17,560 bases of DNA from assembly GCA_003524085.1 (NCBI GenBank), contig DOEC01000032.1, forward strand, positions 1-17,560. The letters are read 5' to 3'. Shown here one piece after another: positions 1-7,082 of this stretch. The stretch is from Bacillota bacterium (lineage in GTDB: Bacteria > Bacillota_I > Bacilli_A > RF39 > UBA660). The position numbers and the translations under genes are program-made. Positions within the stretch are counted from its first letter, which is position 1. Each line of letters starts with the position of its first letter. The notes below the pieces were generated by a model that was not told the origin of the DNA, searched no databases, and saw nothing but the letters and a program-made list of their open reading frames with translations.

Positions 1-42
1 CATTAATAGTACTCCATATATCATTCCTTTTTTATTCTTCAT
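1..42 (-). CDS. Start of a small membrane protein, cut by the window edge
   Basis: Only the first 14 codons are visible, reading MKNKKGMIYGVLLM: a short basic head followed by the start of a hydrophobic stretch. The ATG at 42 lies 5 bases after the XRE gene's stop codon, and the ribosome site (GGAGG) is supplied by the last Glu codons of that gene. The two are therefore almost certainly co-transcribed and translationally close. A small DNA-binding regulator followed directly by a small membrane protein is a common pairing in Firmicutes, but the product cannot be named from 14 residues. Confidence 0.65.
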   Translation of the reverse strand, partial: MKNKKGMIYGVLLM

Positions 43-47
43 ATACT

Positions 48-290
48 TTATTCCTCCTCAAAAAACTTTTCTATTGGTACATTTAGTGCTTGACTTATCA
101 TGTATAAATTGTATATACTTACTCCCATGTTGTTGTTATCACTTTCCAAGGCACCTATAAGAGGTGTCTTTGCACCTATCTTACTAGCAAGATCTTTCTG
201 AGTAAGTTTCTCTTTGTTGTACGCGTTATATATAAGCCTATACTTTTTTACGTTTCTTCCAACTACTTTTTTTAATTCTTCATTTGTCAT
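48..290 (-). CDS. Small XRE/Cro-type HTH transcriptional regulator
   Basis: An 80-residue single-domain DNA-binding protein. Residues about 28-75 show the Cro/C1 helix-turn-helix pattern: LTQKDLASKIG as the first helices, TPLIGALESDNNNMGVSI as recognition helix and turn, then LYMISQALNVPIEKFF as the closing helices. There is no sensor or oligomerisation domain. The ATG at 290 has a good ribosome site (GAGGAAATTT). The gene is preceded by a leader (301-460) that is about 94% identical to the leader of the large surface-protein gene at 10519-13308, and a membrane-protein gene follows at once. Autoregulation or control of the surface gene is a reasonable guess, but no operator can be assigned. 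Confidence 0.9.
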   Translation of the reverse strand: MTNEELKKVVGRNVKKYRLIYNAYNKEKLTQKDLASKIGAKTPLIGALESDNNNMGVSIYNLYMISQALNVPIEKFFEEE

Positions 291-314
291 AAATTTCCTC
301 TTTTCTTACATACG

Positions 315-344
315 AAAAAATGGGTAGACTTATTCTATCCATTT
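315..344 (-). terminator. Attenuator-like hairpin in leader A
   Basis: In transcript sense AAATGGATAGA pairs with TCTACCCATTT around the loop ATAAG, with one A-C mismatch, and six U (three of them in the stem) close it. It lies between promoter and gene, so it would act as a conditional terminator. It is identical in copy B except for one loop base. The short free U tract makes it a weak terminator on its own. Confidence 0.5.
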
Positions 345-379
345 AATTGCACATGAAAAACTATAGTTATTTATACTAT

Positions 380-433
380 TTAAATAACCCCCCCCCTTTG
401 TACTTTATTTTGTACTAAAGAGTTAATTTTCAT
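380..433 (-). CDS. Leader peptide A, G9 frame closed early (17 codons)
   Basis: ATG at 433 follows AGGAAGTGAAGTAC. The peptide is MKINSLVQNKVQRGGVI and then stops at UAA just after the G9 run. It matches leader peptide B for the first twelve residues with two substitutions (S for Y, V for I). With one extra G, this copy would continue in the frame YLNSINNYSFSCAIKWIE, exactly as copy B does, and end in the attenuator loop. The intact downstream frame argues that this is an OFF state rather than a random short ORF. Its function is inferred to be cis-regulatory; no secretion signal is present. Confidence 0.55.
   Translation of the reverse strand: MKINSLVQNKVQRGGVI
388..396 (-). repeat. Homopolymer run of nine G (C9 on plus strand)
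   Basis: Nine consecutive C on the plus strand in an otherwise very AT-rich intergenic region. It lies inside the leader-peptide frame. Runs of this length are prone to slipped-strand change by one base. Confidence 0.95.
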
Positions 434-464
434 GTACTTCACTTCCTATCTTTATTACAAGATA

Positions 465-494
465 ATCTTATCATTTTTTAGTAGGTATTGTCAA
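465..494 (-). promoter_or_regulatory. Promoter A for the XRE operon
   Basis: TTGACA (489-494), an 18-base spacer and TAAGAT (465-470) with an extended TGA before it. The predicted start is near 458, where homology with leader B begins. The -35 starts just 2 bases after the pyrophosphatase stop codon. Confidence 0.7.
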
Positions 495-496
495 GA

Positions 497-2110
497 TTAA
501 AGTGTATCAATTAATACTGGTACTATTTGTTTCTTTCTTGAAACTATATCTTTAACAAATATTCCTTCACTAATTTTCTTTAAGTTAAAAGATTTCTTTA
601 TACTTTCTTCACTATCTTTATTATAGAATATATAACTACCATTTTTAATGATATCTGTTACTACAAATAAATATGCATTCACATTTGTAACACTTTTATA
701 TTCTTCTATCTTTTCAATATAGCTTTCTTTATCTTTAAGTATTCCATCAATATCAAGAGTGAATGCTTGACTAACTGTAAATGATACATCATTATTTTTG
801 AATGTTTTTGAGTCTAACTCTAGTATATCTTGAATGCTCATACCATCTAAACTAGTTCCAGCTTTAAACATTTCTAATCCATATTTTTCTATTTTTAACT
901 TACATATTTTATTTAATGCTTTAACAGCGTTTTTATCAAGCTCAGTTGTAGTAGGACTTTTTAAAAGTAATGTATCACTTATTATTCCACTTAACATAAG
1001 TCCTGCCATTTCTTTAGATATTTTAACATTATTTTCTTTATACATTTCATATATTATAGTATTTGTACTACCCACTATCATGTTTCTAAAGTTAATTGGT
1101 ACTTTAGTTGAGACTCTACCGATTTTATGATGGTCTACTATTTCAATTATTTCAGCTTCTTCAAGCCCGATTGCAGACTGTTCTATTTCGTTATGATCTA
1201 CTAGTATTACTTTTCTTTTATTGCTTTTTGCTAGTTCACTTTTTCTAAGAAGTCCCTTGCATACATCATTTTTATCAAGTACTGGATAGTTATCAATAAG
1301 CAAGTTCTTTGACATTTCCATAAAATCATCATAGCTATCTTTTTCATGTAATACATAGTTTGTTTCTTTATCACATATTTTCTTAATGTAGTTACTATTA
1401 AGTATTATTCTAGATGTTTCAAATGTATTTAGTTTAGTTTTAATAACGTTTACTTTATTCTTTTTAGCTAGCTTAATCTCTTCTTTTTTTAGATCATTAT
1501 CGCCTATTATTATAAGAAGTTTAATTTTTGACTTTAAAGATAATTCTATTATGTAGTGCCTATCTCCTACAATTACGATGTCGTCTTTAGTAAGAGTTAC
1601 ATTTTCTTCAAATGTGGAATGTGCAAAAGCTGCTGCTTTTATATTACCTTCAATCGTGCTATTTATTCTTACTACTTCTTCTCCATCTAGTGTTTTTAAT
1701 ATATTATCATAACTAGTATATAAAGAAGTATCAGAGTTAAACATACTTTTATTTAGTATATCTTTTGCAGTAACTAAACTAACAAACTTCTTGTCTTTGT
1801 CTACTATAGGTACACCAGTTGTATTTTTATCCATCATATAATCATATGTATCTATTATTGAAGAATACTCATTAATAAAGCAATTCTTTCGGTAGTCCAT
1901 ATCTTTTATTCTAAGTTTAGTATCGTTTAAATAACGTGGTTCTTTTACTTTAAAGTAGTCTAGTACAAACTTTGTTTCTTTGTTTATATCTCCTAAAACT
2001 CTTTCTTCAGCATTAACTCCTAAATGTCTTTTTAAATTTGCAAGTGTTATTGAAGCTGTTACTGAGTCAGTATCTGGGTTCATATGCCCAAAAACTAATA
2101 CTTTTTCCAT
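497..2110 (-). CDS. ppaC: Manganese-dependent inorganic pyrophosphatase, CBS/DRTGG type
   Basis: Family II pyrophosphatase (DHH superfamily), which hydrolyses cytoplasmic pyrophosphate with Mn or Co and so drives biosynthetic reactions. Metal-binding motifs visible: GHMNPDTDS near residue 8, VDHNE near 305, DHHKIG near 328, and ISDT in the C-terminal half of the DHH domain. The C-terminal DHHA2 substrate motif SRKKQ is near residue 527. Between the first and second motifs sit a CBS domain (about 75-120, with TTGVPIVDKD), a DRTGG-like domain (about 125-245) and a second CBS (about 250-300, DNYPVLDKND). The 537-residue length fits the CBS-containing subfamily rather than the 310-residue simple form; family members are regulated by adenine nucleotides at the CBS pair. 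ATG at 2110 with GGTGATG. It has its own promoter, so it is not simply the last gene of the sigG operon. Confidence 0.93.
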   Translation of the reverse strand: MEKVLVFGHMNPDTDSVTASITLANLKRHLGVNAEERVLGDINKETKFVLDYFKVKEPRYLNDTKLRIKDMDYRKNCFINEYSSIIDTYDYMMDKNTTGVPIVDKDKKFVSLVTAKDILNKSMFNSDTSLYTSYDNILKTLDGEEVVRINSTIEGNIKAAAFAHSTFEENVTLTKDDIVIVGDRHYIIELSLKSKIKLLIIIGDNDLKKEEIKLAKKNKVNVIKTKLNTFETSRIILNSNYIKKICDKETNYVLHEKDSYDDFMEMSKNLLIDNYPVLDKNDVCKGLLRKSELAKSNKRKVILVDHNEIEQSAIGLEEAEIIEIVDHHKIGRVSTKVPINFRNMIVGSTNTIIYEMYKENNVKISKEMAGLMLSGIISDTLLLKSPTTTELDKNAVKALNKICKLKIEKYGLEMFKAGTSLDGMSIQDILELDSKTFKNNDVSFTVSQAFTLDIDGILKDKESYIEKIEEYKSVTNVNAYLFVVTDIIKNGSYIFYNKDSEESIKKSFNLKKISEGIFVKDIVSRKKQIVPVLIDTL

Positions 2111-2135
2111 TATATCATCACCTTCAGACTTATAA

Positions 2136-2164
2136 ATTATATACTAAAATGCTTGTTTTTTCAA
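2136..2164 (-). promoter_or_regulatory. Promoter of the pyrophosphatase gene
   Basis: TTGAAA (2159-2164), a 17-base spacer and a perfect TATAAT (2136-2141), in the 76-base gap after sigG. A weak inverted repeat (CTTG-AAAAAA-CAAG flanked by AAAA/TTTT) overlaps the -35 and may act as a poor sigG terminator. Confidence 0.8.
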
Positions 2165-2186
2165 GTGTTTTAAAGGAAAAAGAAAT

Positions 2187-2960
2187 TTACTTTATAAGTT
2201 TACTCACGTTTTTAATTGCATTCTTTTCTAGTCTACTTACTTGTGCTTGACTAATATTTAGTTCATTTGCTATTTCTATTTGTGTTTTTCCTACAATAAA
2301 TCTATCTACTAGAATGTTTTTTTCTCTTTCTTTTATCTTATTTAAGGCTTTTCTCATGCTTATTAAGCCATCTATGTCTTTGTTTTCTTTTTTATCTTCT
2401 ATTTGATCCATCAAATATATAGTGTCTCCACCATCATTATATATAGGTTCGTACAAGCTTTCCGGTTTTTTTAAAGAGAAAAGTGCTTCTACTACTTCAT
2501 AGTTTGTAACACCTAAGTTTTCACTTATTTTATTTGTATCAGGCTCATTTCCATAAGTACTTATGTAATCATCTTTAAACTTTAATATTTTATAAGCTAA
2601 ATCTTTTATACTTCTACTTATTCTAAGACTATTATTATCTCTTATATATCTTTTTATTTCTCCTTCTATCATTAAAACTGCATACGTACTAAATCTTACT
2701 TCATGAGATAAATCAAAATTATCAACAGCCTTAATGAGTCCTACTACACCTATTTGAAATAAGTCATCCATATTTTCATTTATCGTGTTATATTTTTTTA
2801 AAATTGATAAAACTAGTTTTAGATTTCCATTAATAAGTTCTTCTTTAGCTAGCATATCTCCGGTTTTATACCTATTAAATAAAATAATCATCTCTTCATG
2901 TGTTAATACTTTAATATTATTTGTATTTACTCCAGTTATAGTAACAGCTTTCTTATACAT
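2187..2960 (-). CDS. sigG: Forespore RNA polymerase sigma factor SigG
   Basis: Sigma-70 family member of the SigF/SigG/SigB type, directing late forespore transcription in sporulating Firmicutes. The N-terminal ITGVNTNNIKVLTHEEM aligns with the start of Bacillus SigG as I recall it, followed by region 2 (NGNLKLVLSI, MDDLFQIGVVGLIKAVDNFD, RFSTYAVLMIEGEIKRYIRDN) and the SigG-like stretch SLYEPIYNDGGDTIYLMDQI. Region 4 carries the HTH GKTQIEIANELNISQAQVSRLEK near residues 224-246. The start chosen is ATG 2960 (257 residues): AAAGGA lies 8-10 bases before it, whereas an in-frame ATG at 2981 has no ribosome site. It lies directly after ftsQ; in Bacillus the ftsA, ftsZ, spoIIGA and sigE genes lie in between. 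Its ribosome site is buried in a hairpin (2962-3006). Confidence 0.9.
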   Translation of the reverse strand: MYKKAVTITGVNTNNIKVLTHEEMIILFNRYKTGDMLAKEELINGNLKLVLSILKKYNTINENMDDLFQIGVVGLIKAVDNFDLSHEVRFSTYAVLMIEGEIKRYIRDNNSLRISRSIKDLAYKILKFKDDYISTYGNEPDTNKISENLGVTNYEVVEALFSLKKPESLYEPIYNDGGDTIYLMDQIEDKKENKDIDGLISMRKALNKIKEREKNILVDRFIVGKTQIEIANELNISQAQVSRLEKNAIKNVSKLIK

Positions 2961-2961
2961 A

Positions 2962-3006
2962 AAAATTGTCCTTTCTAACATATATTGCTAGATACAGGGC
3001 AATTTT
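2962..3006 (-). promoter_or_regulatory. Hairpin hiding the sigG ribosome site
   Basis: In transcript sense AAAATTG-C-CCT pairs with AGG-A-CAATTTT, with one C-A mismatch. Inside it CTAGC pairs with GTTAG around the loop AATATAT. The AAAGGA ribosome site of sigG lies in the 3' arm. The structure starts 2 bases after the ftsQ stop codon, so it may limit readthrough translation of sigG from the ftsQ message; a run of five T after the stem also gives it a terminator-like look. Confidence 0.7.
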
Positions 3007-3008
3007 AT

Positions 3009-3683
3009 TCAGTCTTTTATTTCAAAGTAGTTTCCACTATCTAAATATAGTATGCCTTTGTGAGTACCAAGTTGTTCTTTTATCTTGTTATAGTTATTAA
3101 ACTCTTTTAATTTAGTAAGTGTTACATATACAACGTTATCATCATTCATATAGAATATAAATCTTTCTTTATCATATAAATTAGGACTATATTCTATTTC
3201 ACTAATTTTTAAAATAGTATCTTGGTCTATTTGTAAGAATTTACTAATTAATTTATTTGTGATTTCTTCAGGTGCATAGTTTATTAGTATAGGTGCGTTT
3301 ATGTCTAAATCTGTTACTCTAGTAGTTTTATCTAATACAAACTCATTAGTACTTCTTACTTTAAACAATACTTTATACTCAGTTACTTCTAAGACTACTT
3401 TATAGCCAAGTTTTTTCTTTACTTTAACGTCTTTAACAAGTGGTAACTTTTTAATATTCTTCTTTATTTTAAAGCTGAGCGCTTTTAAAAATGATGGATA
3501 ACTATCAATTCCTGCGGCTTCAATTACTTGTTCATCAGTTAAAAAGTATGTGTTTTTTACTAAAATATTCTTTATAGGTTTATTAGAAAGGTATATATAT
3601 ATAAGTACGAGAAAAACTAGAGTTATGATAAACTTAAAGAACTTCTTAAAATTAAATTTTCTTTTCTTTATTTTTTTACTCAT
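3009..3683 (-). CDS. ftsQ: Cell division protein FtsQ/DivIB
   Basis: Bitopic division protein of the FtsQ-FtsL-FtsB complex. From ATG 3683 (224 residues) it has a Lys-rich cytoplasmic head, one membrane helix at about 15-33 (FIITLVFLVLIYIYL), then a POTRA domain from about 36 to 105 (IKNILVKNTYFLTDEQVI through LPLVKDVKVKKKLGYKVVLEVTEY) and the beta domain. A longer in-frame start at 3731 is rejected: it has no good ribosome site and would overlap the upstream reading frame. ATG 3683 has AAAGGA 8 bases before it and starts 16 bases after the upstream orf's stop. The gene ends in UGA, showing UGA is a stop codon here. Neighbours murG and sigG match the Bacillus division-wall cluster order. Confidence 0.85.
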   Translation of the reverse strand: MSKKIKKRKFNFKKFFKFIITLVFLVLIYIYLSNKPIKNILVKNTYFLTDEQVIEAAGIDSYPSFLKALSFKIKKNIKKLPLVKDVKVKKKLGYKVVLEVTEYKVLFKVRSTNEFVLDKTTRVTDLDINAPILINYAPEEITNKLISKFLQIDQDTILKISEIEYSPNLYDKERFIFYMNDDNVVYVTLTKLKEFNNYNKIKEQLGTHKGILYLDSGNYFEIKD

Positions 3684-3699
3684 ACTTTTTATCCTTTCT

Positions 3700-4116
3700 T
3701 TAGCATTCTTCTTGTATTTGGTCAAAAGCAACCTTATCTGTCTTAGTAATCTTTTTAATTATCTTTTCTCCATTTACAACATTAAACTTAATTTCGTAAC
3801 CGGTGTGTGGTACTAGTTCGTCATTTATAACAACTCTATTTTCAATTACAAATATCTCTTAAATATTCCTTTGAAACTTATCTACTACAATAAATCTTTC
3901 AGTGTTAGTTTCCCCAGTATAGTTATAGTCTTCTAGATAGTAGTAAGTTTGAGTGCATTCTTTTATATCAGGTTTTTCTTCATTTTTAATAGGTTCATTA
4001 TCTTTTTTAGTTTCAGTTATTATATCAGGTTTATCATTTTTATAGTGAATACACAAACTAAATAAAACTATGTTTAAAACTAAAAGAAGCGGTATTACAA
4101 TATTTTTTTTATTCAT
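3700..4116 (-). pseudogene. Small membrane-anchored protein interrupted by an in-frame UAA
   Basis: ATG 4116, with ribosome site AAGGAAGG, opens a frame with one N-terminal membrane helix (IVIPLLLVLNIVLFSLCI), a charged linker and a folded-looking region, and stops at UAA (3859-3861) after 85 codons. The same frame continues directly after the stop for 52 more sense codons (EIFVIENRVVINDELVPHTG and onward to KVAFDQIQEEC) and ends at UAA 3700-3702, 16 bases before ftsQ. The break falls between FQRNI and EIFVIE, in what reads as one beta-rich domain. It sits where other Firmicutes keep murB or small division genes, but I recognise no family. A nonsense mutation, an assembly error or a genuinely short 85-residue product are all possible. 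Confidence 0.6.
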
Positions 4117-4137
4117 ATTACCTTCCTTATTATATAA

Positions 4138-5187
4138 TTATTTTAATATTTCTTCAACTATTAATTTACTTGCATCTAGTTTAGGCTGTTTTTTTAATTT
4201 TGTAATCATTTCTTTTTCATGAGTAAACACGTAGTCTATAGCAGTATTTAAGCTCTTTGTTGTTAAGTCTTTTTGTTCTATCATATAAGATAAACCTTTT
4301 TCTTTTAATTCAAGAGCATTATAGTACTGATGGTTATTAGCAACATACGGACTAGGTATTAAAATTGATGGCTTATTAAGTGATAATATTTCACTTATTG
4401 TTGAAGCTCCTGCCCTAGAGATAACTAAGTCACTTACTTTCATGATGCTACTTAAGTCGTCATAATATGGTATTATTTTAATGTTTTTAGATACACTTAT
4501 ATCTTTAAAGTTTTCATAGTTAGATTTACCTGTTATGAAGAGTATTTCATTATCAGAATTTTTATAATTAGTTAGAAAATCTTTTAATAAGTTATTAACT
4601 ATTTGACTACCTAAACTACCCATTACGATTATAGTAAGTTTTTTATCTTTGGAAAAACCTAGTTTAGTTTTATCAGCAGGCTTTATATTAAGAGCTTTAC
4701 TTCCTGTTGGGTTACCTGTTACAATAACTTTATTTTTAAATGTTTTATCACTTACTTCAAAAGACGTGAATGTTTCATCTACATATTTGCTTAGGAATTT
4801 GTTTGTTTTACCAGGAAGTTTGTTTTGTTCATGTATCCCACACCTTATTTTAGCGTTTTTTGCTGCAAGTAAAACAGGTAAAGTAACGTAGCCTCCAAAA
4901 CCTATTACATAGTCAGGTTTAAATTCTTTCATTATTTTTTTACAAGTATTATAAGATTTTATTATGTAGCCAACATTTTTAATATCTCTTAAAATGTTAG
5001 TCTTTGATAAACCATATATTTCTAAGCCTACATAATTTATACCTTTTTCTGGAATTAAAGTACTTTCCATTCTATTTTTTGTACCAATATAAAGTATTTC
5101 AGCACCAATACTCTCTAACTGTTCTATTACACCAAGTGCTGGGTATATGTGTCCACCTGTACCTCCAGCTGTTACTATTACTTTCAC
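4138..5187 (-). CDS. murG: UDP-GlcNAc:lipid I N-acetylglucosaminyltransferase
   Basis: Adds GlcNAc to lipid I to make lipid II at the inner face of the membrane. The glycosyltransferase 28 hallmarks are clear: glycine-rich loop TAGGTGGHIYPALG at the N-terminus, GFGGYVTLPVLLAA, the HEQN motif, and the C-terminal UDP-GlcNAc site SRAGASTISEILSLNKPSIL followed by NNHQYYNA. A GTG start at 5187 is chosen because AAAGGATGTGA precedes it at good spacing and the protein then begins directly with VKVIVTAGG, as MurG proteins do (349 residues). The upstream ATG at 5217 would add ten atypical residues and overlaps the likely transcription start. It leads a probable operon with the interrupted orf, ftsQ and sigG. 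Confidence 0.95.
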   Translation of the reverse strand: MKVIVTAGGTGGHIYPALGVIEQLESIGAEILYIGTKNRMESTLIPEKGINYVGLEIYGLSKTNILRDIKNVGYIIKSYNTCKKIMKEFKPDYVIGFGGYVTLPVLLAAKNAKIRCGIHEQNKLPGKTNKFLSKYVDETFTSFEVSDKTFKNKVIVTGNPTGSKALNIKPADKTKLGFSKDKKLTIIVMGSLGSQIVNNLLKDFLTNYKNSDNEILFITGKSNYENFKDISVSKNIKIIPYYDDLSSIMKVSDLVISRAGASTISEILSLNKPSILIPSPYVANNHQYYNALELKEKGLSYMIEQKDLTTKSLNTAIDYVFTHEKEMITKLKKQPKLDASKLIVEEILK

Positions 5188-5207
5188 ATAATCACATCCT
5201 TTATATA

Positions 5208-5292
5208 AGTATATCATACTTTTTTAGTTTTATGTTTATATAAGTGTAAACTAAGTGTATAACTATCTTTTTAAGATAATCTATGTTATACT
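5208..5292. promoter_or_regulatory. Divergent promoter region between murG and the glycosyltransferase gene
   Basis: Minus-strand extended -10 TGATATACT (core 5208-5213) serves murG; plus-strand extended -10 TGTTATACT (core 5287-5292) serves the glycosyltransferase. Neither has a good -35. Between them lie a direct repeat TAAGTGTA (5241-5248 and 5252-5259, 11 bases apart, about one helical turn) and a small palindrome TATCTT-TTT-AAGATA (5264-5278), either of which could bind a regulator. Confidence 0.5.
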
Positions 5293-5312
5293 ATTGTTAA
5301 TTGAGGTGTAGT

Positions 5313-6818
5313 ATGATTTATATTTTGAATTTATTTAATGTGATTGGAAACCATTATCATGAATGGAAAAGTGTTTATGATATTATTGGTTCAATACTTG
5401 GGTTTATGTTTCTTTATAAGAATGCTTATTACATTATAGGTTTGTTCTTCACTAGAAAATTTAAGCCTGCTAAAAACAAGCATAAGTATGCAATTTTAAT
5501 TGCGGCAAGAAACGAAAAGAATGTTATAGGTAATTTAATTGATAGTATTAATAAGCAAGACTATGATATGAAGTTAGTTACAACATTTGTAGTGGCAGAT
5601 AATTGTACAGATAATACAGCTGAGATAGCAAGAAGTCATGGTGCAGTGTGCTACGAAAGATTTGATAATGAACATAGAACTAAAGGTTATGCACTAGAGT
5701 TTTTACTTGACAGAATTGAAGAAGACTATGGTAGAATGAGTTTTGAAGGGTATTTTATATTTGATGCGGATAATTTACTTAATACTGACTATATTAGTAG
5801 AATGAATGATGCGTTTGATAGTGGAGAAAAGATAATCACTTCATATAGGAACACTAAAAACTTTGATGAAAACTGGATTGCTTCAACTTATGCACTTCAC
5901 TGGATTAGAAGTATAAGAGCTAACCACCGTGCAAGAAGTGTGTTACATTTAGCTACAAATATTCAAGGAACTGGGTTCTTATTTACTAATGAAATTGTTA
6001 AAAATGGTTGGCATTATACAAGTCTAACTGAAGACAGAGCTCTTACAGCTGATGCAGTGGCACAGGGCTACCAAATAACTTATCAAGATAAAGCAATGTT
6101 TTATGATGAGCAACCAACAAGTTTAAAGGTTGCACTTCGTCAAAGAACACGTTGGAGTAAAGGGCACTTACAAGCTTTTGTTGAAAGTGGGCCATACTTA
6201 TTTATAAATATATTTTTAGGTAAATGGTATGTTAGAACAAAATGGGGAGAAAATTCAGTTAATAAAAAGAAGAAATCTAGAACATTTAAAGAGTTTATAC
6301 TTAATATAATAGAAAATATAAGACACAGATTTGCAAGTTATGATACACTTATGCAGTTAACTCCATTTAGTGTATTCAATATATTTAGATGGTTAGTTGT
6401 AGTATGGTTTATGGGTAGTTGTTATATGTACAACACTGGAGTTGATGTTAACTTCTTTCAAGGTGGAACATATTTAGCACAAGCGCTTAGAAAGTTATTT
6501 AGTATTAGAATTGTAGTTAATCCTGGAGTTAATGCTCTACTAGTAGGACTATTAGTTAACGCATGGTTTAGAATTCTATTTAGGCTTGGAGATTATATTG
6601 AAAGAATGTGGATTAGTGTTTACTTATTCATTATTGAACACAAAAATATCAAACCAATGCCACTATATAAGAAAGTATTTTACACTCTTACATGGCCTAC
6701 ATTTGATGTGATTGGTAGATGGACAACATATGTTGCATTATTTATGAAAGTTGAATGGAAACCTATTCCACATGATTCAAAAGTTACAATTGATGATATT
6801 ACAAGTTTAAGAAAATAA
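5313..6818 (+). CDS. Membrane family 2 glycosyltransferase, probably processive
   Basis: Inverting GT2 enzyme with a GT-A fold. Visible motifs: AARNE near residue 66, ADNCTDNTA (nucleotide site), FDADN (DxD-type metal site), QGTGFLF, LTEDRALTADAVAQGY (TED acceptor/base motif) and QRTRWSKGH (QxxRW). The last two are typical of processive synthases related to cellulose, hyaluronan and poly-GlcNAc synthases. A membrane segment lies near residues 25-47 and three or so more follow the catalytic domain (about 350-375, 400-440, 460-485). The product polymer cannot be told from sequence. ATG 5313 with GAGGTG is preferred over an in-frame TTG at 5301. It is transcribed divergently from murG, stands alone and ends in a strong terminator. 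Confidence 0.88.
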   Translation: MIYILNLFNVIGNHYHEWKSVYDIIGSILGFMFLYKNAYYIIGLFFTRKFKPAKNKHKYAILIAARNEKNVIGNLIDSINKQDYDMKLVTTFVVADNCTDNTAEIARSHGAVCYERFDNEHRTKGYALEFLLDRIEEDYGRMSFEGYFIFDADNLLNTDYISRMNDAFDSGEKIITSYRNTKNFDENWIASTYALHWIRSIRANHRARSVLHLATNIQGTGFLFTNEIVKNGWHYTSLTEDRALTADAVAQGYQITYQDKAMFYDEQPTSLKVALRQRTRWSKGHLQAFVESGPYLFINIFLGKWYVRTKWGENSVNKKKKSRTFKEFILNIIENIRHRFASYDTLMQLTPFSVFNIFRWLVVVWFMGSCYMYNTGVDVNFFQGGTYLAQALRKLFSIRIVVNPGVNALLVGLLVNAWFRILFRLGDYIERMWISVYLFIIEHKNIKPMPLYKKVFYTLTWPTFDVIGRWTTYVALFMKVEWKPIPHDSKVTIDDITSLRK

Positions 6819-6844
6819 GGAAGCCTTAGTAGCTTCCTTTTATT
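6817..6844. terminator. Bidirectional terminator
   Basis: AAGGAAGC pairs with GCTTCCTT around CTTAGTA, followed by TTTT on the plus strand and preceded by complementary A on the other side. It closes the glycosyltransferase gene and overlaps the 3' end of spoVIF on the minus strand. Confidence 0.9.
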
Positions 6845-7082
6845 ATACGTATTTGTCTATATCTTTTGGTACTTTATCACTTATTACCATGTTTACTATC
6901 TTATCTTCTTTTTCTTTACTTACAGTTTTACCAGTAATCACACTTATTTCTCCAATAATATTTCTTAAAGTATTTTCATCTTTAAAGTTACCATTTTCTA
7001 GTTCTTTTGCTAACTTAATAATAGTATCTTTATTAACGTTAGTCTTTTTTTCTATCCTTTCAAATATATCTTCCTTACCCAT
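6843..7082 (-). CDS. spoVIF: Stage VI sporulation protein F family protein
   Basis: A 79-residue cytoplasmic protein. The core KKTNVNKDTIIKLAKELENG, followed by KDENTLRNIIGEIS and TVSKEKEDKIVNMVISDKVP, follows the SpoVIF (Bacillus YjcC) family pattern as I recall it, a late sporulation factor linked to coat assembly and GerE-dependent gene expression. Length matches the family's 80-90 residues. ATG 7082 follows AGGTGATT at good spacing, but that ribosome site lies in the 3' arm of a hairpin (7083-7123). The gene comes 47 bases after ytxH and probably has its own promoter. With sigG it is the second sporulation gene in the window. The name rests on remembered family similarity, not on a search. 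Confidence 0.75.
   Translation of the reverse strand: MGKEDIFERIEKKTNVNKDTIIKLAKELENGNFKDENTLRNIIGEISVITGKTVSKEKEDKIVNMVISDKVPKDIDKYV

Larger units (their letters stand above)
301..460 (-). promoter_or_regulatory. Leader RNA copy A, upstream of the XRE gene
   Basis: Transcribed leader running from the predicted start near 458 to the ribosome site of the XRE gene. It aligns with 13321-13480 with roughly nine substitutions and one single-base indel over 160 bases. In transcript order it holds a ribosome site (AGGAAGTGA), a small ORF containing G9, a long-range stem (427-437 with 349-359, pairing the small ORF's start codon with TTTTCATGTGC), a terminator-like hairpin, and the XRE ribosome site. 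I recognise no known riboswitch class. Confidence 0.85.

Noticed and set aside
301..460. Known riboswitch (c-di-GMP, SAM, TPP, preQ1, T-box and similar)
   Set aside because: None of the conserved cores I know for these classes is present; the small ORF and G9 run explain the conservation better.
834..1130. Plus-strand open frame opposite the pyrophosphatase gene
   Set aside because: It is hydrophobic shadow translation of a strongly recognised gene, without a ribosome site. The same applies to the plus-strand frames within 2038-2991, 3550-5243, 6853-8735, 9448-9675, 11232-13333 and 15977-16168.
3859..3861. UAA recoded as an amino acid
   Set aside because: UAA is the normal stop of most genes here, and no flanking readthrough signal was recognised. 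Mutation or error is simpler.
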